From Bradyrhizobium sp. JYMT SZCCT0428 (lineage in GTDB: Bacteria > Pseudomonadota > Alphaproteobacteria > Rhizobiales > Xanthobacteraceae): 39,269 bases of DNA. The notes beneath the pieces are model-generated. The model saw nothing but the letters and a program-made list of their open reading frames with translations, was not told where the DNA came from and did not search any database. The translations under genes and the position numbers were made by a program. The first letter of the stretch is position 1; each line of letters opens with the position of its first letter. The stretch spans positions 1-39,269 of the forward strand of contig NZ_JAFCLS010000063.1 in assembly GCF_018131075.1 (NCBI RefSeq), given 5' to 3'. This document shows, in pieces, positions 15,241 to 22,851 of the stretch.

Positions 15241-16215
15241 TCAAGCCGCCTCGCGGTCGATTTTCCGCAAGCGCACAAAGGCGGCCCACGCCTTCGGAAA
15301 CTTGCTCTCTTTCGGACTGATCGTGAGCAGCGCGCGGCAGGCTTCCTGGATCTCGTCGGATGAAGGACGGGCCTTCGCGTTACCGGATTTCGCTTGCTCC
15401 CAGCGGTCCTCGATCTTTTTTGCGAGCGCGATCGCCTGGTCCGCGGTCCGTTTCGGCGCCGACCGCGCCAGCGGGTGATCCGGGGGAAACGTCGGCCATG
15501 CGGCCGGCGGCCGGTCGCTGCTCCAGCCGCTCTCGTTGTCGAGCACGGCGTTGGAGGACGACTTGGGCTGTTGTCCTGCCGAACCGGACTTTGAGGCCGA
15601 GCCGGAAGAGCTTGCAGAACCGGAATAGCTTCCCGAGCCCGACGAGCTTCCCGGCAGCGGGCCTCCCGTCATCTGGTTGGCCATGTGACCAACCTGTTGT
15701 TCCAGTGACCCTCCGGACCCACCTCCCGACGGCATTTGTGTCCCGATGGTCGACATGGCCGAGGAGACGACGGACGGGACGACCTTCTCAATGGTTTTTA
15801 CCATCGATCGCCCGTCGGGCGACGCCTTGTCTTCCGGCGGGTTCGGGCAAGCCCTGAACGCGCCGTGCCTGTGCGAGATCAAACCATCGTCATCGATGCG
15901 GGCCGAGTCCGTCGCCACGGTGTAAACGAAGCTGCGGAAGTCGACATTTTTTCCCGATTTATCCTTGGCCTTGACGGCGCCGCAAACATATTTCGCGGCG
16001 TTTTCCTCTACCGAGCGCAGCGCGCTGAATTCCGCCGACTGCGGGTTGATCAGCAAACGCGAGACTGCGGTGCGCGCTTTCGAATGCCTCATGGAGAAGA
16101 TCAAGCCCAACGCGTAGTCGGGATTGATCCAGGCAGGCTGATAATAGAAGGTGAGCTCGGCCGCCAAGAATGCTGCGCCCAGACCTGCGGAGATGAGCGC
16201 TGCAGGGAGGTTCAT
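15241..16215 (-). CDS. Membrane-anchored hypothetical protein with Ser/Gly-rich linker
   Basis: About 324 residues from ATG 16215 (preceded by TGGAG). An N-terminal hydrophobic segment (MNLPAALISAGLGAAFLAAE) would anchor or export it. Residues to about 130 form a compact domain (YALGLIFSMRHSKARTAVSR, VENAAKYVCG-type region, KNVDFRSFVYTVATDSAR). The middle is a long low-complexity Ser/Gly stretch (GSSSGSGSYSGSASSSGSAS). The C terminus is Pro/Lys-rich with a helical end. Longer starts at 16257 or 16365 lack ribosome-binding sites. Family not recognised; it could be an envelope or surface protein. Four ATATATCC-type repeats lie in its upstream region. Confidence 0.7.
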   Translation of the reverse strand: MNLPAALISAGLGAAFLAAELTFYYQPAWINPDYALGLIFSMRHSKARTAVSRLLINPQSAEFSALRSVEENAAKYVCGAVKAKDKSGKNVDFRSFVYTVATDSARIDDDGLISHRHGAFRACPNPPEDKASPDGRSMVKTIEKVVPSVVSSAMSTIGTQMPSGGGSGGSLEQQVGHMANQMTGGPLPGSSSGSGSYSGSASSSGSASKSGSAGQQPKSSSNAVLDNESGWSSDRPPAAWPTFPPDHPLARSAPKRTADQAIALAKKIEDRWEQAKSGNAKARPSSDEIQEACRALLTISPKESKFPKAWAAFVRLRKIDREAA

Positions 16216-16461
16216 GAATTGCGACTCCAGGACAGTGTCCGCGACCGGCATCGTCATCACCCGATGCAATGCCGGCGACCACAGACCGACGCGGGATCGA
16301 TCTGGTTGTGTAGACGCCTTGATGCGATTTGAAGGAGAGCGCTTTAAAAAAACCTTAAGTTGCATCAGCAGGTGCGCCGATGGAACTTTCCATCACTGAT
16401 TGATCCTAATATTCTATTCACGGGAACCTGTGGGAACTCGCACCTGTTCGACGCACACTCG

Positions 16462-16514
16462 ATATATCCAGTCAAATATATCCTAAACATCGATATATCC
16501 CGGCAGATATAGCC
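16462..16514. repeat. Four direct ATATATCC-type repeats
   Basis: ATATATCC at 16462-16469, 16476-16483 and 16493-16500, plus ATATAGCC at 16507-16514, with start-to-start spacing of 14, 17 and 14 bases. Two copies are extended as CGATATATCC. The tract is AT-rich in a GC-rich genome and lies in the 420-base gap upstream of the minus-strand gene starting at 16215. It could be a regulator-binding array; there is no replication gene to suggest true iterons. Confidence 0.6.
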
Positions 16515-16636
16515 TCAAACAACTGACGTCGCATCGACCGATCCACTACCGATAAAATTCTCCACACCTCGTATGCTGCCAGGCAAGAATTATGACAGAA
16601 TGGTGACAACGGCCGGCAGGGCGGCCAATTGGCGGG

Positions 16637-17791
16637 TTAGCTGGTAGCCCCGGCGTCGTTGGCCTGCCGGGAGGCGGAGAAACTCTCCCAGGTCACCATG
16701 AACATCGCTGCAATCACCGGGCCGATCACAAAGCCATTCAGGCCGAACACTTCAATGCCGCCCAGCGTGGAAATCAGCACGACATAGTCCGGCAGCTTGG
16801 CGTCTTTCCCGATCAGGAACGGACGGAGAAGGTTGTCCACCAGTCCAATGACGAGCACCCCGTAGACGATCAGGGCAACGCCCTGCCACACGGCGCCGCT
16901 TGCCAACAGGTAAATTGCAACGGGCACCCAGACCAGGCCGGATCCGATGGCCGGCAGAAGGGACAGGAAGGCCATCAACACCGCCCACAACAACGGCGCG
17001 TGAATCCCCAGAAACCAGAACGCCAGCCCGCCAAGCGTGCCTTGGGCGATGGCAACCAGGATGCCGCCTTTCACCGTGGCGCGGACGACATCGGCAAATC
17101 TGCCGAACAGTGCTGCCTTTTGATCGGCGCGGAGTGGAACGATCCCTTTGATCCGTTCAGCCAGCGCTTTGCCGTCACGCAACAGAAAAAACAAAAGGTA
17201 GAGCATGATGCCGAGGCCAATCATGAAATCGAAAGTGTTCATGCCGATGCTGAGCGCCTGGGGGGCCAGGACCTGTCCACCCTTCATCGCGCCGGATGCC
17301 AGCCAGTCGCGAACCGCCGGGAGGTTGTTCAGGTTGAAGCGGTCAAGCAGACCTGTGGCCCAGGCCGGCAGTGCATCGAATATCCGCTGAACGTAGCGGG
17401 CGAAGTCGTACTCTCCGGATTGGACCTTGGCGTAAAGACTGGACGCTTCCTGCGTCAGAGAGGCCGCGATCATCGCCAGGGGCAAAATGACCATTGCGAT
17501 GATGATCAGGACCGTAACAAGGGCAGCGATCCCTGGTCTCCCGCCCGTCCTGACCAGCAGTTTCCGATTGAGCGGCGCAAAAATGACGGCGGCGACGGTG
17601 GCCCAGAGAATAGCGCCGTAAAATGGCTCCAGAATCCAGCCAAACGCGATGCTGACCACGAGCAGCAACAGCAGAAAACTTTGATCCTCAATCCTGCGCA
17701 CCGCCGGTCTCCCTGTGGCTTCGCCGCACTGCCGCGGCGATGAACCGGACGGCACTTCTCGAACATCGCGTATAGAACTTTTGACGGGCAC
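16637..17791 (-). CDS. AI-2E family transporter (PerM/TqsA-type permease)
   Basis: An integral membrane protein of about 384 residues with several transmembrane segments (SFLLLLLVVSIAFGWILEPF, ILWATVAAVIFAPLN, LVTVLIIIAMVILPLAMIAA, FMIGLGIMLYLLFFLL, later LLWAVLMAFLSLLPAIGSG). It ends with the family signature STLGGIEVFGLNGFVIGPV. The family (formerly UPF0118) includes TqsA, which affects AI-2 export, but most members have other or unknown substrates (ions, small solutes), so the quorum-sensing name should not be taken literally. A GTG start at 17791 is chosen because GAGGAGG lies eight bases upstream; an ATG at 17830 is possible. It is divergent from the DUF6152 gene. Confidence 0.92.
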   Translation of the reverse strand: MPVKSSIRDVREVPSGSSPRQCGEATGRPAVRRIEDQSFLLLLLVVSIAFGWILEPFYGAILWATVAAVIFAPLNRKLLVRTGGRPGIAALVTVLIIIAMVILPLAMIAASLTQEASSLYAKVQSGEYDFARYVQRIFDALPAWATGLLDRFNLNNLPAVRDWLASGAMKGGQVLAPQALSIGMNTFDFMIGLGIMLYLLFFLLRDGKALAERIKGIVPLRADQKAALFGRFADVVRATVKGGILVAIAQGTLGGLAFWFLGIHAPLLWAVLMAFLSLLPAIGSGLVWVPVAIYLLASGAVWQGVALIVYGVLVIGLVDNLLRPFLIGKDAKLPDYVVLISTLGGIEVFGLNGFVIGPVIAAMFMVTWESFSASRQANDAGATS

Positions 17792-17915
17792 AATCGTTGC
17801 CTCCTCGGGCGCCCCGATGGCGACGTGCATTATTCCGGATCATTTGAATGGTCACGCAAAACCCGCTATGAATCCGGCGCGGATCGGTGTCGTCCTCCAA
17901 CGTGCAGAGGCCGTC

Positions 17916-18272
17916 ATGACAACAATTTCCCGACGCCTGTTCCTCTCGCTAGCGGCTGCCCTTGCACCGGGCGCTGCGGCCGCCCATCACGGCTGGGGCG
18001 GATACGACACCTCGAAATCGTTCACCGTGACCGGCAAGATCCTGAAATCGACCTTCGAGAACCCGCACTGCGAGATCGAGATGGAGGATGGTGGCAAGCA
18101 CTGGCACTTTGTGCTGGCGCCGCCTTCGCGCATGCAGGCGCGCGGCATCACCGCGGACCTCATCGCGCCCGGCAAGACCTGCACCGTGTTCGGTTATCCC
18201 CATACCAGCAAGCCGGACGAAGCCCGCATCGAATACGTCGTTCTCGACGGCAAGCGCATCGAATTGCGATAA
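17916..18272 (+). CDS. DUF6152 family exported protein
   Basis: A 118-residue protein with a signal peptide of twin-arginine look (SRRLFLSLAAALAPGAAAAH). The mature part starts HHGWGGYDTSKSFTVTGKIL and continues ENPHCEIEMEDGGKHWHFVL, PSRMQARGITADLIAPG, which is the family pattern of a small beta-rich domain with conserved His pairs. The conserved His/Trp at the mature N terminus suggests metal or small-ligand binding, an inference only. It is followed within six bases by a membrane protein gene (18279), a pairing that implies a shared transcript. Function unknown. Confidence 0.85.
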   Translation: MTTISRRLFLSLAAALAPGAAAAHHGWGGYDTSKSFTVTGKILKSTFENPHCEIEMEDGGKHWHFVLAPPSRMQARGITADLIAPGKTCTVFGYPHTSKPDEARIEYVVLDGKRIELR

Positions 18273-18278
18273 GCCCGC

Positions 18279-18767
18279 GTGGAACAGCAACCCGCCGCGT
18301 CGATCTTCCTGGCCTTGCAGGAAAGCGCGCTGGGTCATCTGATGCGCTCGTCGCCCGCGCTTTATCCCGCGGTCGAAATCCTGCATATCCTCGGCTTCGT
18401 CGTGCTGGTGGGATCTATCCTGGCACTCGATTTGAGGCTGCTCGGATGGGGGCGCGCAATCCCGATCGCGCCGATGGCGAAATTGCTGCTGCCGTTGTCG
18501 CGCTTCGGTTTTGGGCTGGCGATCAGCATGGGCTTCCTGCTGTTCAGCGCGGACGCCTCGCACGTGGTGCGCAACCCGGCGTTCCAGGCCAAGCTGTTGC
18601 TGATCGCAGCCGCCCTGGTCAACGTCGTGATCGCCCATGCCGGCCCGTGGCGGCGCGTGGCGCTCTGGCGCGATGAAGCCCCCGCCGGCGCCAAGGTTAG
18701 CGCGCTGGTGTCGCTGCTGCTGTGGCTCGGCGCCGTCTGTGCCGGGCGTCTGATCGCTTATCTTTGA
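18279..18767 (+). CDS. DUF6644-like integral membrane protein
   Basis: A 162-residue protein starting at GTG 18279, six bases after the DUF6152 stop. It has about four transmembrane helices (LYPAVEILHILGFVVLVGSI, LLLPLSRFGFGLAISMGFLL, AKLLLIAAALVNVVIAHAG, VSALVSLLLWLGAVCAGRLI). His-36-type residues in the first helix (EILHILGF) resemble heme or metal-ligating positions in small cytochrome-like membrane proteins, but that is speculative. The tight spacing with 17916-18272 suggests that the two proteins form one system, an exported small domain plus its membrane partner. Confidence 0.82.
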   Translation: MEQQPAASIFLALQESALGHLMRSSPALYPAVEILHILGFVVLVGSILALDLRLLGWGRAIPIAPMAKLLLPLSRFGFGLAISMGFLLFSADASHVVRNPAFQAKLLLIAAALVNVVIAHAGPWRRVALWRDEAPAGAKVSALVSLLLWLGAVCAGRLIAYL

Positions 18768-18781
18768 TCGGGGACTCCGCC

Positions 18782-19351
18782 ATGCGCCGCAACCGCTTCG
18801 CCATCGTCGCCCTCCTCCTCGGCATTGCCATCGCGGCGGAGACCGCGCGCGCCGACGAGGCCGCTTGGTCCGCCTTGCGCGCGGGCGGACATGTCGCGCT
18901 GATGCGCCATGCCGATGCGCCGGGTGGCGTCGGCGATCCGCCGGGCTTCCGGGTCGATGACTGCGCCACTCAGCGCAATCTCAGCGCCAAGGGCCGCGCC
19001 GACGCCAAAAGGATCGGCGCGCGGCTCAAGTCTGAGGGGATCGCGGTCGAACAAGTCCTCGCCTCGCCATGGTGTCGCTGCATCGACACGGCAACCCTGC
19101 TGGAATTGGGACCGGTCGAAGCCGCGCCGACATTCGGCAACGTGGTCGTGCTGCGCGATCAGACGGAGGCTTTGACCGCCGGTGCCCGCGCGGTGATCGG
19201 CAAATGGACAGGCCGTGGAAACCTTCTGGTCGTGACACACGGCGCGAACATTCTGGCCCTCACCACGATCTCGCCGGCAAGCGGCGAGATCGTGGTGGTC
19301 CGAAGCGGAAGCGCCGGCATCGAGCCTGTCGGCCGTCTGCTGCTCGATTGA
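18782..19351 (+). CDS. Histidine phosphatase family protein, exported
   Basis: A 189-residue phosphoglycerate-mutase-like phosphatase. A signal peptide (NRFAIVALLLGIAIAAETAR) indicates a periplasmic location. Active-site motifs: LMRHADAPG with the phospho-accepting His, RNLSAKGRADAKRIGARL, SPWCRCIDTATLL with the phosphate-binding Arg, and VVTHGANILALT with the second His. Shortness and lack of a cap domain fit the SixA-like branch-1 group. The natural substrate cannot be read from sequence. It starts 14 bases after the DUF6644-like gene, so it may be the third gene of that operon. Confidence 0.9.
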   Translation: MRRNRFAIVALLLGIAIAAETARADEAAWSALRAGGHVALMRHADAPGGVGDPPGFRVDDCATQRNLSAKGRADAKRIGARLKSEGIAVEQVLASPWCRCIDTATLLELGPVEAAPTFGNVVVLRDQTEALTAGARAVIGKWTGRGNLLVVTHGANILALTTISPASGEIVVVRSGSAGIEPVGRLLLD

Positions 19352-19378
19352 CGTGCAGCGACAGCCTGTCCCCGTCCC

Positions 19379-19891
19379 CTACTGCACCACGTCGAGTTTG
19401 ACATTGGTGAGGCCTTTTCCGACCATTCCGAGCGCGTCGGCCGCGGAATAGGAGACGTCGACGACACGTCCCGGAACGTAGGGACCGCGGTCATTGACCC
19501 GCACCGTGACGGACTTGCCGCTCGAGACATCCGTCACGCGCAGCTTGGTGCCGAACGGCAACGTCGGATGCGCCGCGGTCATGTCCATCGTGTTGAATCT
19601 TTCACCGCTCGCGGTCTTGGTTCCCTCGGTGTAGAAACTCGCCACCCCATGCGAGGCCGTCGTCCTGGGTTTGCCTGCATCTTTGCGCGACGCGAACCGG
19701 GTGTACTTTCTTGTCGCCGCCACGCGCCTCTTGATCATGGGCGATGACATTCGATCATGGTCCAGCGACGCCACCCGGCTGGCGCGCAATTCGGATTTCT
19801 GGCTGACGCCCGCGGTCTGCGAGCAGGCCGCCAGCGATGCCGCTGCCACGCCAACGGCAAGCAGCCGAATGACTTTCCCCACGGCCGGCAT
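19379..19891 (-). CDS. rlpA: Septal ring lytic transglycosylase RlpA family lipoprotein
   Basis: A 170-residue lipoprotein. The signal peptide ends in a lipobox (VGVAAASLAAC, Cys as modified residue). A basic linker is followed by the double-psi beta-barrel domain: GVASFYTEGTKTASGERFNT, MDMTAAHPTLPFGTKLRVTD, SVTVRVNDRGPYVPGRVVDV, then YSAADALGM. The conserved Asp of VNDRGPY and the TASGE motif match RlpA, which cleaves naked glycan strands of peptidoglycan. The SPOR domain of E. coli RlpA is absent, as in many short alphaproteobacterial paralogues. ATG 19891 gives the cleanest lipoprotein signal; ATG 19966, preceded by GGGGA, is an alternative. It is convergent with the phosphatase gene. Confidence 0.9.
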   Translation of the reverse strand: MPAVGKVIRLLAVGVAAASLAACSQTAGVSQKSELRASRVASLDHDRMSSPMIKRRVAATRKYTRFASRKDAGKPRTTASHGVASFYTEGTKTASGERFNTMDMTAAHPTLPFGTKLRVTDVSSGKSVTVRVNDRGPYVPGRVVDVSYSAADALGMVGKGLTNVKLDVVQ

Positions 19892-20154
19892 CCAAGGCGG
19901 TGCCTGGCGTTGAGTGCAGTTCGTTCCGATGTCGACGTACGAAGTAGCAGCGCGGTCGATGGACATGTTGCGATCCCCAACTTGCGCCCCAGCCCAAGCC
20001 GAAAACCAGCACGGCCCATCGTCCGAATCCAATCGGGGCGGAACCGGGGCCGGAAAACGTCAGACCCGGCCCCGCCAGCGCAATTCCGTTGGGGTGTGGT
20101 GATTGGGTCACAGCTCTCGTGGGTGTCGCAGGCGGGATGTGGGATCAGCGCAGC

Positions 20155-20176
20155 GTCATCCGCCGCCTTGGATGAC
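20155..20176. repeat. Short inverted repeat
   Basis: GTCATCC (20155-20161), eight bases, GGATGAC (20170-20176), between the cupin gene end and the RlpA-type gene start. It contains CCGCCG and may be a decayed member of the CGGCGGATT or CCCGGATGAGC families. Confidence 0.45.
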
Positions 20177-20257
20177 CGCTGACGGCGAATTGCTCCGGAG
20201 CCTGTCATCGGGCCGCGCTTTGCGCGGAGCCGTTGGGCTCTACCGCCCTATCCCGTC

Positions 20258-20647
20258 CTACTTCCGCTCGTCCGACGTGAAAAACTTGCTGCCATCGAAA
20301 AAGCGGTTCGGCCGATTGAAAACGGAGATGAAAGTCGCCCCGTTCGGCGAATGCGCGACATGGATGTTGCCGCCGGGCCGCGACACGAAATCTCCCGCGC
20401 CACAACTGCCCTCCGCATCTTCCAGCGATCCCTCCAGCATAAAAGTCTGTTCGAGCGCGGTGTGCTCGTGCAGCGGCACGACCGCGCCGGGCGCCATCTT
20501 GAACAGGATGGTCGAGCGCCCTTCGTCGTCCCTGTAGAGGATCTTCATCTGAATTCCGTCGAAGTCCGTCGGCTGCCAGGGCATCGACGATGCCGCAACG
20601 AAGGTCGAACGCAGTTCGGGCGGGTTGACGGGCACGGGCTTGTTCAT
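20258..20647 (-). CDS. Cupin domain protein (ChrR-like)
   Basis: A 129-residue single-cupin protein. The fold signature is present: PGAVVPLHEHTALEQTFMLE (first cupin motif, with His, His and Glu as metal ligands) and PGGNIHVAHSPNGATFISVF (second motif, His). MPWQPTDFDGIQMKILYRDD resembles the C-terminal cupin of ChrR-type anti-sigma factors and acetylacetone-cleaving-like cupins. No anti-sigma zinc domain or sigma factor is adjacent, so it is more likely a metal-dependent enzyme or small-molecule sensor of unknown substrate. GGAGAA ahead of ATG 20647 supports the start. Monocistronic. Confidence 0.88.
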   Translation of the reverse strand: MNKPVPVNPPELRSTFVAASSMPWQPTDFDGIQMKILYRDDEGRSTILFKMAPGAVVPLHEHTALEQTFMLEGSLEDAEGSCGAGDFVSRPGGNIHVAHSPNGATFISVFNRPNRFFDGSKFFTSDERK

Positions 20648-20910
20648 GGCTGCTTCTCCGTGTTGCCAATCGTAATCAGGATATCTCGTAGACCTGCACC
20701 TTGTCCGCAATCCCGCTCAACGCCACGCTTCTGGCTGTTGGCGTTAGTCCCTTGGTCTCAAGCAGATGCTACCTGAAAGGAGGCGACGCGAACACTCGCT
20801 AAGCGATCGCTTGCGAAGCACTGCTGACGTCAAAAAATCGTCATTGCGAGCGACCGGTCCCGGCGTAGCCCAACGGGCGAAGGCGGAAGGCCAAGGCGAT
20901 TTTCCACAAC

Positions 20911-20924
20911 GTGATCGGGATCAC
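20911..20924. promoter_or_regulatory. CRP/FNR-like palindrome upstream of GG peptide 3
   Basis: GTGA-TCGGGA-TCAC, within CGTGATCGGGATCACAG, ending 75 bases before the ATG at 21000. The rest of 20648-20999 contains a CGTCATTGCGAGCGA word typical of another dispersed repeat and nothing else recognisable. Confidence 0.6.
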
Positions 20925-20999
20925 AGCCGAGCCCGCGCTCCTGGACGAAGCTGCCGCACGTGGATGCAATCCCCTACGTCAACCCGCAAGGAGAACGCC

Positions 21000-21177
21000 A
21001 TGACGTGCGATCACGATACAAAGGTGCAGTACCGCCGAGCAGCTCGAGCGCGTGGCGGGCGGGTTCTTGATCCAGGAGATGATGGCCAACCTGAAGGTGA
21101 TGGGCGAGGTCCTCTCCAACGTCAGCAAGACGCGCGCCGAGATCAGCATGACCTTTGCGCGCAATTCGCGGGGGTAA
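21000..21177 (+). pseudogene. GG-leader small peptide 3, frameshifted
   Basis: An ATG at 21000 with AAGGAGAA ahead starts MTCDHDTKVQ. The rest of the peptide lies one base out of frame from about 21031: TAEQLERVAGG, then FLIQEMMANLKVMGEVLSNV and SKTRAEISMTFARNSRG, stop at 21175-21177. The second frame has a TGA at 21001 and no ATG, GTG or TTG before the leader motif, so a single indel around 21027-21031 is needed to join the halves. The expected intact form would be about 59 residues with an amphipathic, methionine-rich core. Either the gene is dead, or this is a sequencing error, or frameshifting occurs. The retained CRP-like site, ribosome-binding site and 3' hairpin argue that loss is recent. 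Confidence 0.75.
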
Positions 21178-21280
21178 GTCATCGCCTGCCCCTCCGCTAC
21201 GCCTGCGTGAGCGAATCCCTGGAGAGGATTAGCAATCACGCTTGCTTGAAGCTCGAACCGGAAGTCAATCAGGTGCCACC

Positions 21281-21321
21281 AAGAGAAAAGGCCGGCGGGC
21301 GTTACGCCACCGGCCCCTCTT
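21281..21321 (+). terminator. Terminator-like stem-loop after GG peptide 3
   Basis: AAGAG (21281-21285) and GGCCGG (21290-21295) pair with CCGGCC (21310-21315) and CTCTT (21317-21321), with an inner GGCG/CGCC and a TTA loop. It lies about 100 bases after the peptide stop. There is no long T tract. Confidence 0.55.
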
Positions 21322-21409
21322 GCAACTGCCGGCTCGAATCCGGTTCCGCTGCGATCCCATGGCGGAAATCCTGCGCGAGTTTGGTTAATCGAACGTTAAC
21401 AGAATCGGA

Positions 21410-21423
21410 GTGATGTGAATCAC
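21410..21423. promoter_or_regulatory. CRP/FNR-like palindrome upstream of DUF6894 gene
   Basis: GTGA-TGTGAA-TCAC followed by GGAACC; the 20-mer matches the one at 11040-11059 except for one base. It ends 151 bases before the ATG at 21575, farther than in the GG-peptide genes. Confidence 0.55.
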
Positions 21424-21574
21424 GGAACCGCACGATTCGTCCCGGTAGGTTTGCTGTCACGATACGGGACATGCCCGTAATTCCCCGTCGGGAATCTACC
21501 GGAATATCCAGCGGAATCCGCCGCTGCTATTTTTGAGACGCAGATTCGATTCGCATCGTGAAGGAGACACCGAA

Positions 21575-21808
21575 ATGGCCCAGGTCTATTTCCACTGCTC
21601 CAGCTCCCGCGAAGTTCGCGTCGATCAGTTCGGCGCTATCGTGAGCAACCTCGCCGAGGCGCGCGACCGCGCCGCCTGCGTGGTGCGATCGCTGATCATG
21701 GAAAAAAGCGCGGAAGACTGGCGCGACTGGGTCGTGCATGTCAGCGACGATTTCGACGACGAGATCTTCGAAATCTCTTTCTCGTCCGTTCTCGGCAAGC
21801 CGAACTGA
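21575..21808 (+). CDS. DUF6894 family small protein
   Basis: A 77-residue protein starting MAQVYFHCSSSREVRVDQFG and continuing LAEARDRAACVVRSLI, WRDWVVHVSDDFDDEIFEIS. This is the DUF6894 pattern: a short beta-strand start, a helix with alternating Ala/Arg, then V-x-V-x-D-x-x-x-E-I-F. Such proteins are abundant small cytosolic proteins in rhizobia with unknown function. AAGGAGA ahead of ATG 21575 supports the start. The next small gene begins eight bases after its stop, suggesting a two-gene transcript controlled by the CRP-like site upstream. Confidence 0.85.
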   Translation: MAQVYFHCSSSREVRVDQFGAIVSNLAEARDRAACVVRSLIMEKSAEDWRDWVVHVSDDFDDEIFEISFSSVLGKPN

Positions 21809-21816
21809 GCATTGTC

Positions 21817-21993
21817 ATGAGCACCGCGCAAATCACCAGGCCGCTGTTCCACCGCCTCGACCGAATCGTCTCGGGGGGGTATCGCCTGATTGACCGCGCG
21901 TTCGACGGCTATCGGCCCGAGCGGCATTACATGCGCGGCCCGGGGCCGAAATGGTACGCCAAGCACGGCGCGGCAGCCGCTGCTGCAATCTGA
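21817..21993 (+). CDS. 58-residue hypothetical protein
   Basis: A short gene eight bases downstream of the DUF6894 gene. It begins MSTAQITRPLFHRLDRIVSG, continues GYRLIDRAFDGYRPERHYMR and GPGPKWYAKHGAA, and ends in an Ala run. Basic and aromatic residues with conserved-looking spacing suggest a real product. There is no strong ribosome-binding site, which fits translational coupling to the preceding gene. Family and function unknown. Confidence 0.6.
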   Translation: MSTAQITRPLFHRLDRIVSGGYRLIDRAFDGYRPERHYMRGPGPKWYAKHGAAAAAAI

Positions 21994-22002
21994 CTTAGCG
22001 GC

Positions 22003-22593
22003 TCAATACGGAGGCGCCTTCTTCGCCCGCTGCGCCTTGGCCGCTTCCACCCACCACGCCAGATCATCCGCAAAGCGGGGGAACGCCCGCTCCAGCGCCT
22101 TGCCGGCCTCGCCGGTCGGCTTGCCGTCGTCCGAGAGGGTTTGCGCGATCGGCCCGACCCCGATCGTGGAAGAGATCACCACCATGCCCATCTCGGAGAG
22201 CGTGCCGTGCCAGGCCGTCGCGGCGCGGGCGCCGGAGAGACGCCCGGCCGAATAGCTGACGATGGCGGCCGGGCGCCAGAACCACTCTTCGAGAAAATGG
22301 TCGGTGAGGTTTTTCAGGCCCGGCTGCATGCCCCAATTATATTCGCCGGTGACGAACACAAAGCCATCGGCGCCGCGGATCTTTCCCGCGAGTTCTTCGA
22401 GCACCGCCGGCGCCTGGCCTTTCGGATGCTCCTTGTACATCCGGTCCAGCATCGGCAGGCCGACCGCCTTGGCGTCGATCAGCTCGACATCGTCGCCGCG
22501 GCCGCGCAGGCCCTCGACGACGAACTGCGCCAGACGGATGCCCATGCGGTCAGAGCGATAGGAACCGTAGAAGACGAGAATGCGAGGCGGCAT
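22003..22593 (-). CDS. NADPH-dependent FMN reductase family protein
   Basis: A 196-residue flavodoxin-fold oxidoreductase. Features: N-terminal ILVFYGSYRSDRMGIRLAQF (phosphate-binding loop for FMN), DVELIDAKAVGLPMLDRMYK, FVFVTGEYNWGMQPGLKNLT (the family signature ExN-x-x-x-P-x-x-L-K-N) and AIVSYSAGRLSGARAATAWH. It would reduce FMN, quinones or azo compounds at the expense of NAD(P)H; the substrate cannot be assigned. It stands convergent with the small gene at 21817 and is followed upstream by two tiny minus-strand genes. Confidence 0.9.
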   Translation of the reverse strand: MPPRILVFYGSYRSDRMGIRLAQFVVEGLRGRGDDVELIDAKAVGLPMLDRMYKEHPKGQAPAVLEELAGKIRGADGFVFVTGEYNWGMQPGLKNLTDHFLEEWFWRPAAIVSYSAGRLSGARAATAWHGTLSEMGMVVISSTIGVGPIAQTLSDDGKPTGEAGKALERAFPRFADDLAWWVEAAKAQRAKKAPPY

Positions 22594-22640
22594 GATGTAG
22601 GCAGGCTAACACGGCCGCCGGGGGTTCGCCATCAGCTGGC

Positions 22641-22781
22641 TCAGCTCAACCAGGTATCGCCCGAGCGATCCAGACGATGCTCATTCCTGTGCATCGACAG
22701 GCCGCGATAGAAGCCGATCATGCCCCAGACAAAGACGCCCAGTATCAGCGTCACGCCGACGTATTGAGATATGTTCTCCAT
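22641..22781 (-). CDS. 46-residue single-pass membrane peptide
   Basis: Begins MENISQYVGVTLILGVFVWG, continues MIGFYRGLSMHRNEHRLDRS and ends GDTWLS. One transmembrane helix (about residues 8-26) with a short N-terminal out/in segment and a polar, basic tail. CAAAGGG lies just before the ATG, a weak but usable ribosome-binding site. It reads the same way as the reductase gene at 22003 and the small gene at 22852. Family unknown; shape resembles small respiratory or regulatory membrane subunits. Confidence 0.65.
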   Translation of the reverse strand: MENISQYVGVTLILGVFVWGMIGFYRGLSMHRNEHRLDRSGDTWLS

Positions 22782-22851
22782 GCCCTTTGGTCGAGGTGGA
22801 TGGAAAAGGGTTCAGCGCCGTCATCCTCCGGGACCGGACGCCGGGGCACCG

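Noticed and set aside
15600..15670. Ser/Gly low-complexity tract as a possible microsatellite
   Set aside because: It is an in-frame linker of the protein at 15241-16215, with varied codons rather than a simple DNA repeat.
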